Positions 63,244 to 64,000 of a stretch of DNA of 64,000 bases are shown in pieces; positions within the stretch are counted from its first letter, which is position 1, and each line of letters begins with the position of its first letter. Origin of the DNA: Olsenella uli. GTDB taxonomy: Bacteria; Actinomycetota; Coriobacteriia; Coriobacteriales; Atopobiaceae. A program made the position numbers and the translations under genes. Below the pieces are notes generated by a model. That model made no database searches. It saw only the letters and a list, made by a program, of their open reading frames with translations, and had not been told where the DNA came from. The DNA is taken from contig NZ_JACJKN010000009.1 of assembly GCF_016900775.1 (NCBI RefSeq), positions 1-64,000 on the forward strand, read 5' to 3'.

Positions 63244-63987
63244 CTAGCACGGAATCAGGTGCGCCGCCCTCTCGGCGCTGTTCCTGCCCATGGATTTTGC
63301 AATGGCCACGGACAGGGCTTCTCCTGAATCCCTTCCCGCCTCCGAACCCACGCGCCGCGCAATCTCGGACGGCCTCAGCTCCGCCGTGAACGCGGTCGGC
63401 AACCCGGCCTTTCTCCGCGAGTCGATGACCGACGAGAGCATAGAAGCGTTTCTTGCCGTCCATCCTCGCACCCCCATGCCGTCGAGCACGAGAAGAGAGT
63501 GTTCTTTCAGGTCAGAGAAAAGGCGGGATGCCCCTCCCGGCCCGAATCTGCCACGCCCGTCCGCCTCCATGAGTAGGGAAGGCACATCAACGAACGCGGA
63601 ACCCCTTACTATTCCGCAGAGGTATGCACCCGCGACGCTCGCCCGGTCTCCTCCGCCGAGCCATGCAGACTTCGGGTGCTTACCGGAGAGTTCGGCTGAA
63701 TAGGCTGCAAGCCCGCCGGATGGATTTAGCAAGAGCGCCGCGTCTGCGACGGCTCCGGGTACCCCTGCCGAGGACATGAGGACCGGGGAAGGCCCGAGCG
63801 GCGCGCTGTCAAGCTGTTCGCGGTACCACTCCGGCCTCTGGTCGGGTGGCAAGGCGTCAAGAATGGCCGCGTATTCCTCTTGGGTTACGCTCCCGCCGCC
63901 CTTGGGCCTCGTCCCCCTCACGCCGTTCACGGGGATGTTTGCGCCCACCAGGGCTATCTTCTTCTCCCTGTCCGGGTCTGAGGGCAA
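63244..63987 (-). CDS. DnaC/IstB-like protein without a normal Walker A motif
   Basis: A 248-codon open frame from a TTG; the frame stays open to the window edge, so the real start may lie outside. The second half resembles helicase-loader ATPases: HSLLVLDGMGVRGW at the Walker B position, then SVIDSRRKAGLPTAFTAELRPSEIARRV (sensor region) and a C-terminal end. The P-loop position reads LGGGDRASVAGAYL, without GKT/S, so ATP binding by the usual P-loop is unlikely. As the gene is phage-like, it may be a modified loader or inhibitor. Identification is moderate. Confidence 0.5.
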   Translation of the reverse strand: MPSDPDREKKIALVGANIPVNGVRGTRPKGGGSVTQEEYAAILDALPPDQRPEWYREQLDSAPLGPSPVLMSSAGVPGAVADAALLLNPSGGLAAYSAELSGKHPKSAWLGGGDRASVAGAYLCGIVRGSAFVDVPSLLMEADGRGRFGPGGASRLFSDLKEHSLLVLDGMGVRGWTARNASMLSSVIDSRRKAGLPTAFTAELRPSEIARRVGSEAGRDSGEALSVAIAKSMGRNSAERAAHLIPC

Positions 63988-64000
63988 CAGCGGCGGGAGT

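Larger units (their letters stand above)
61806..64000. mobile_element. Left part of an integrated phage or mobile element (inferred)
   Basis: Directly after tRNA-Lys the gene style changes to tiny overlapping plus-strand genes of unknown function, then leftward genes with a DnaC-like helicase-loader-related protein at the window edge. The integrase is not in the window, so it may be at the other end of the element. The boundary is set by the tRNA and gene content, not by a seen att repeat. Confidence 0.55.

Overview
The window looks like chromosomal DNA from a high-GC member of the Coriobacteriia (Actinomycetota), most like the Olsenella/Atopobiaceae group. This is an inference from gene order and protein style: a dnaA-dnaN-recF-DUF721-gyrB-gyrA block, rpmH-rnpA-yidD-yidC-jag-rsmG-parA-parB on the other side of the origin, a sortase-C pilus locus and a PafBC pair. 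No rRNA or CRISPR array was seen.

The replication origin lies at about 40.8-44.2 kb. Genes to its left run mostly on the minus strand and genes to its right mostly on the plus strand, so most are transcribed away from it. Candidate DnaA boxes of the form TGTWGAWAA sit in three gaps (dnaN-dnaA, dnaA upstream, ATPase-rpmH). Four parS sites lie between 46.99 and 47.33 kb, beside parA-parB.

Layout: 0-3 kb, a secreted protein fragment and an FHA/kinase signalling pair. 3-8.1 kb, a membrane protein, a 5'-truncated AlbA/RecG-like gene, an ABC half-transporter, a tiny holin-like peptide and a small winged-helix protein. 8.1-14.4 kb, a pilus operon (tip protein, major pilin, class C sortase, small LPXTG-like protein). 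15-23 kb, a NUDIX hydrolase, a plasmid-like HTH/coiled-coil protein, a MntA-HepT toxin-antitoxin pair, purD, a DegV protein, purA and dnaB. 23.5-26.4 kb, the rpsF-ssb-rpsR-DUF2232-rplI operon. 26.7-32.9 kb, membrane proteins, four tRNAs, typA and a bifunctional nuclease. 33-49.3 kb, the origin block. 49.4-61.7 kb, rlmN, ddl, an exonuclease-DinG helicase, two WYL regulators, a degenerate M28 peptidase-like membrane protein, bioY, tRNA-Gly and an M29 aminopeptidase. From tRNA-Lys (61.7 kb) to the right edge the content looks like one end of an integrated phage or mobile element.

The most unusual feature is a set of dispersed palindromic repeats. Family A (outer motif TGACAAAGGTG) has four full copies and one partial. 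Each full copy has perfectly complementary 31-42 nt arms although the copies differ from one another. Family B (TGAGTGACAGG) has two copies that bracket the ABC-transporter cassette. Family C has two ~240 bp elements, each built from four 26 nt units in head-to-head symmetry. Other observations worth checking are a parS site forming the loop of the rsmG terminator, an M28 homologue whose catalytic Glu pair reads Ser-Ser, a pilus tip protein whose CHAP-like domain lacks Cys and His, and a GHKL-ATPase/winged-helix gene beside the origin.
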